The position numbers and the translations under genes are program-made. Under the pieces are notes generated by a model, which was not told where the DNA came from, searched no databases, and saw nothing but the letters and a program-made list of their open reading frames with translations. DNA of 64,000 nt, from the NCBI RefSeq assembly GCF_963662255.1, contig NC_085055.1, positions 21,694,204-21,758,203 of the forward strand, in the 5' to 3' direction. Positions 63,076 to 64,000 of the stretch are shown here, piece by piece (the first letter of the stretch is position 1; each line of letters opens with the position of its first letter). The stretch is from Cinclus cinclus (lineage: Eukaryota; Chordata; Aves; Passeriformes; Cinclidae).

Positions 63076-64000
63076 AGGAGTCCCGGCTCCTCCGAGAGCT
63101 TTTATCTTTTGCCCAGCCCTCTGGAAGGCGGCTTTGGGGAGGGATGTTTTAATCGTTATTTTTTTGCTTGCTTTCTTCGCTTCCTTTCATTTTTTGGTGA
63201 TTCATTTTTCTGGGCTTACATGGGAGTAGGTGGGAGATTCGCCCCCGCCTGGAGAGACCTGGGTGGGAACCTTCCTACCCCTAAATCCATTGGTTTTAAG
63301 ATTGTATTGGATGAGAGACACTCTGGCCCCTCCAGACCACTCCACCGTGTCCAGATCCCAAAAACTGTGTATTTCTCCCCCAGTATTGTCCCATGTAGGT
63401 GATGCACATCCTACGATCCTGGCAAGGTTTTGTCCCAAGGCCCAGCCACCAGACCCAGCCCTGCCACAATAATTCCACCTATTCAGAAACCCTCCAGGTT
63501 CTGCTGCTGCAAGGGAAGCATCAGCAGTGGGAAAGCTCCCTGCACACAGTGAGCTCGGCTGGGCTCCTCCAGCCACAGAACGAGTCTCTTCCATTCCCCA
63601 AACAATTGAAACAGGCTCCCACCCCCCTCGTCCCCAAAGCCTTCCCGCAAGGCGAGCGCTGGAATAGAAAGCGGATGGCGAGGACCAAACGCCAAAAACT
63701 GTGTTGCAAACTGGGGGTTTTGTCAGCAAGGAACAGCCAGAGCTGGACCCATGGCCGTGTTCACTGTCAGTCTGTCCTCACCCCAAAATTGGCCGTGCTG
63801 GGACTGAAAGTACAGCCCAAGGAGTGCAACCCACGGTGGAGTGCAGCACCATGCACACACATTGGTCCCAAATCCCAAGAGGAGCTGTACTGCACCCCAC
63901 AAACCCCAAGACACACCAAGAATGTTGGTGCCTCTGTCTCAGAACCTGGAGAGAGGGGCTGTGTGCCGGTCCAATAGCCCTAGCAAGGCTGCATGGAGCT
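63076..64000. other. region upstream of TSPEAR, no gene seen
   Basis: About 0.9 kb. No exon of a known gene, repeat family or RNA recognised. A 192-codon plus-strand open frame (63399-63977) has no domain. Confidence 0.4.

Overview
This is a vertebrate nuclear window, almost certainly from a bird and probably a neoavian or passerine. The evidence is many CR1 LINE pieces (two long ones with reverse-transcriptase homology, plus 3' tails ending in ATTCTGTG repeats), two LTR-like elements, compact introns with GT-AG (once GC-AG) junctions, CpG-rich promoters, and four multi-domain proteins that align end to end with known vertebrate proteins. All exon borders were worked out by hand from splice sites, reading phase and remembered family sequence; none has transcript support here.

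Layout. 1-1836: intron 1 and the first codons of a gene on the minus strand, most likely ATG4B. 1.4-2.9 kb: CpG island shared head to head with THAP4, holding four copies of a composite GCCAT...CCGTACGG element. 2613-22497: THAP4 (+, 6 exons, 575 aa), a THAP zinc finger joined to a nitrobindin-type haem beta-barrel; its introns hold two long CR1 copies. 23.2-24.4 kb: an intronless 180-aa RING-finger gene (+) with its own GC-box/CRE/TATA promoter and a leader made of a 28-bp minisatellite; I do not recognise it as a named gene. 24.4-29.6 kb: gene-poor, with an LTR-like element at 27.24-27.9 kb. 29668-45622: TRPM2 (+, 32 coding exons, 1507 aa). 47.4-50.45 kb: LRRC3 (+, single coding exon). 52058-62778: TSPEAR (-, 12 coding exons, 675 aa), convergent with LRRC3. 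62.8-64 kb: sequence upstream of TSPEAR with nothing recognised.

TRPM2(+)-LRRC3(+)-TSPEAR(-) has the order and orientation of human 21q22.3. ATG4B(-)/THAP4(+) head to head matches human 2q37.3. The window therefore joins two blocks that are separate in human, and the unrecognised RING gene and the LTR lie in the joint. Functionally the genes are unrelated: autophagy protease, haem/nitric-oxide-type sensor with DNA-binding domain, ADP-ribose/calcium-gated cation channel, small LRR membrane protein, and a secreted EAR-repeat protein of ear and ectoderm. Best candidates for something undescribed are the RING gene with its promoter and minisatellite leader, and the repeated composite motif in the ATG4B/THAP4 promoter.
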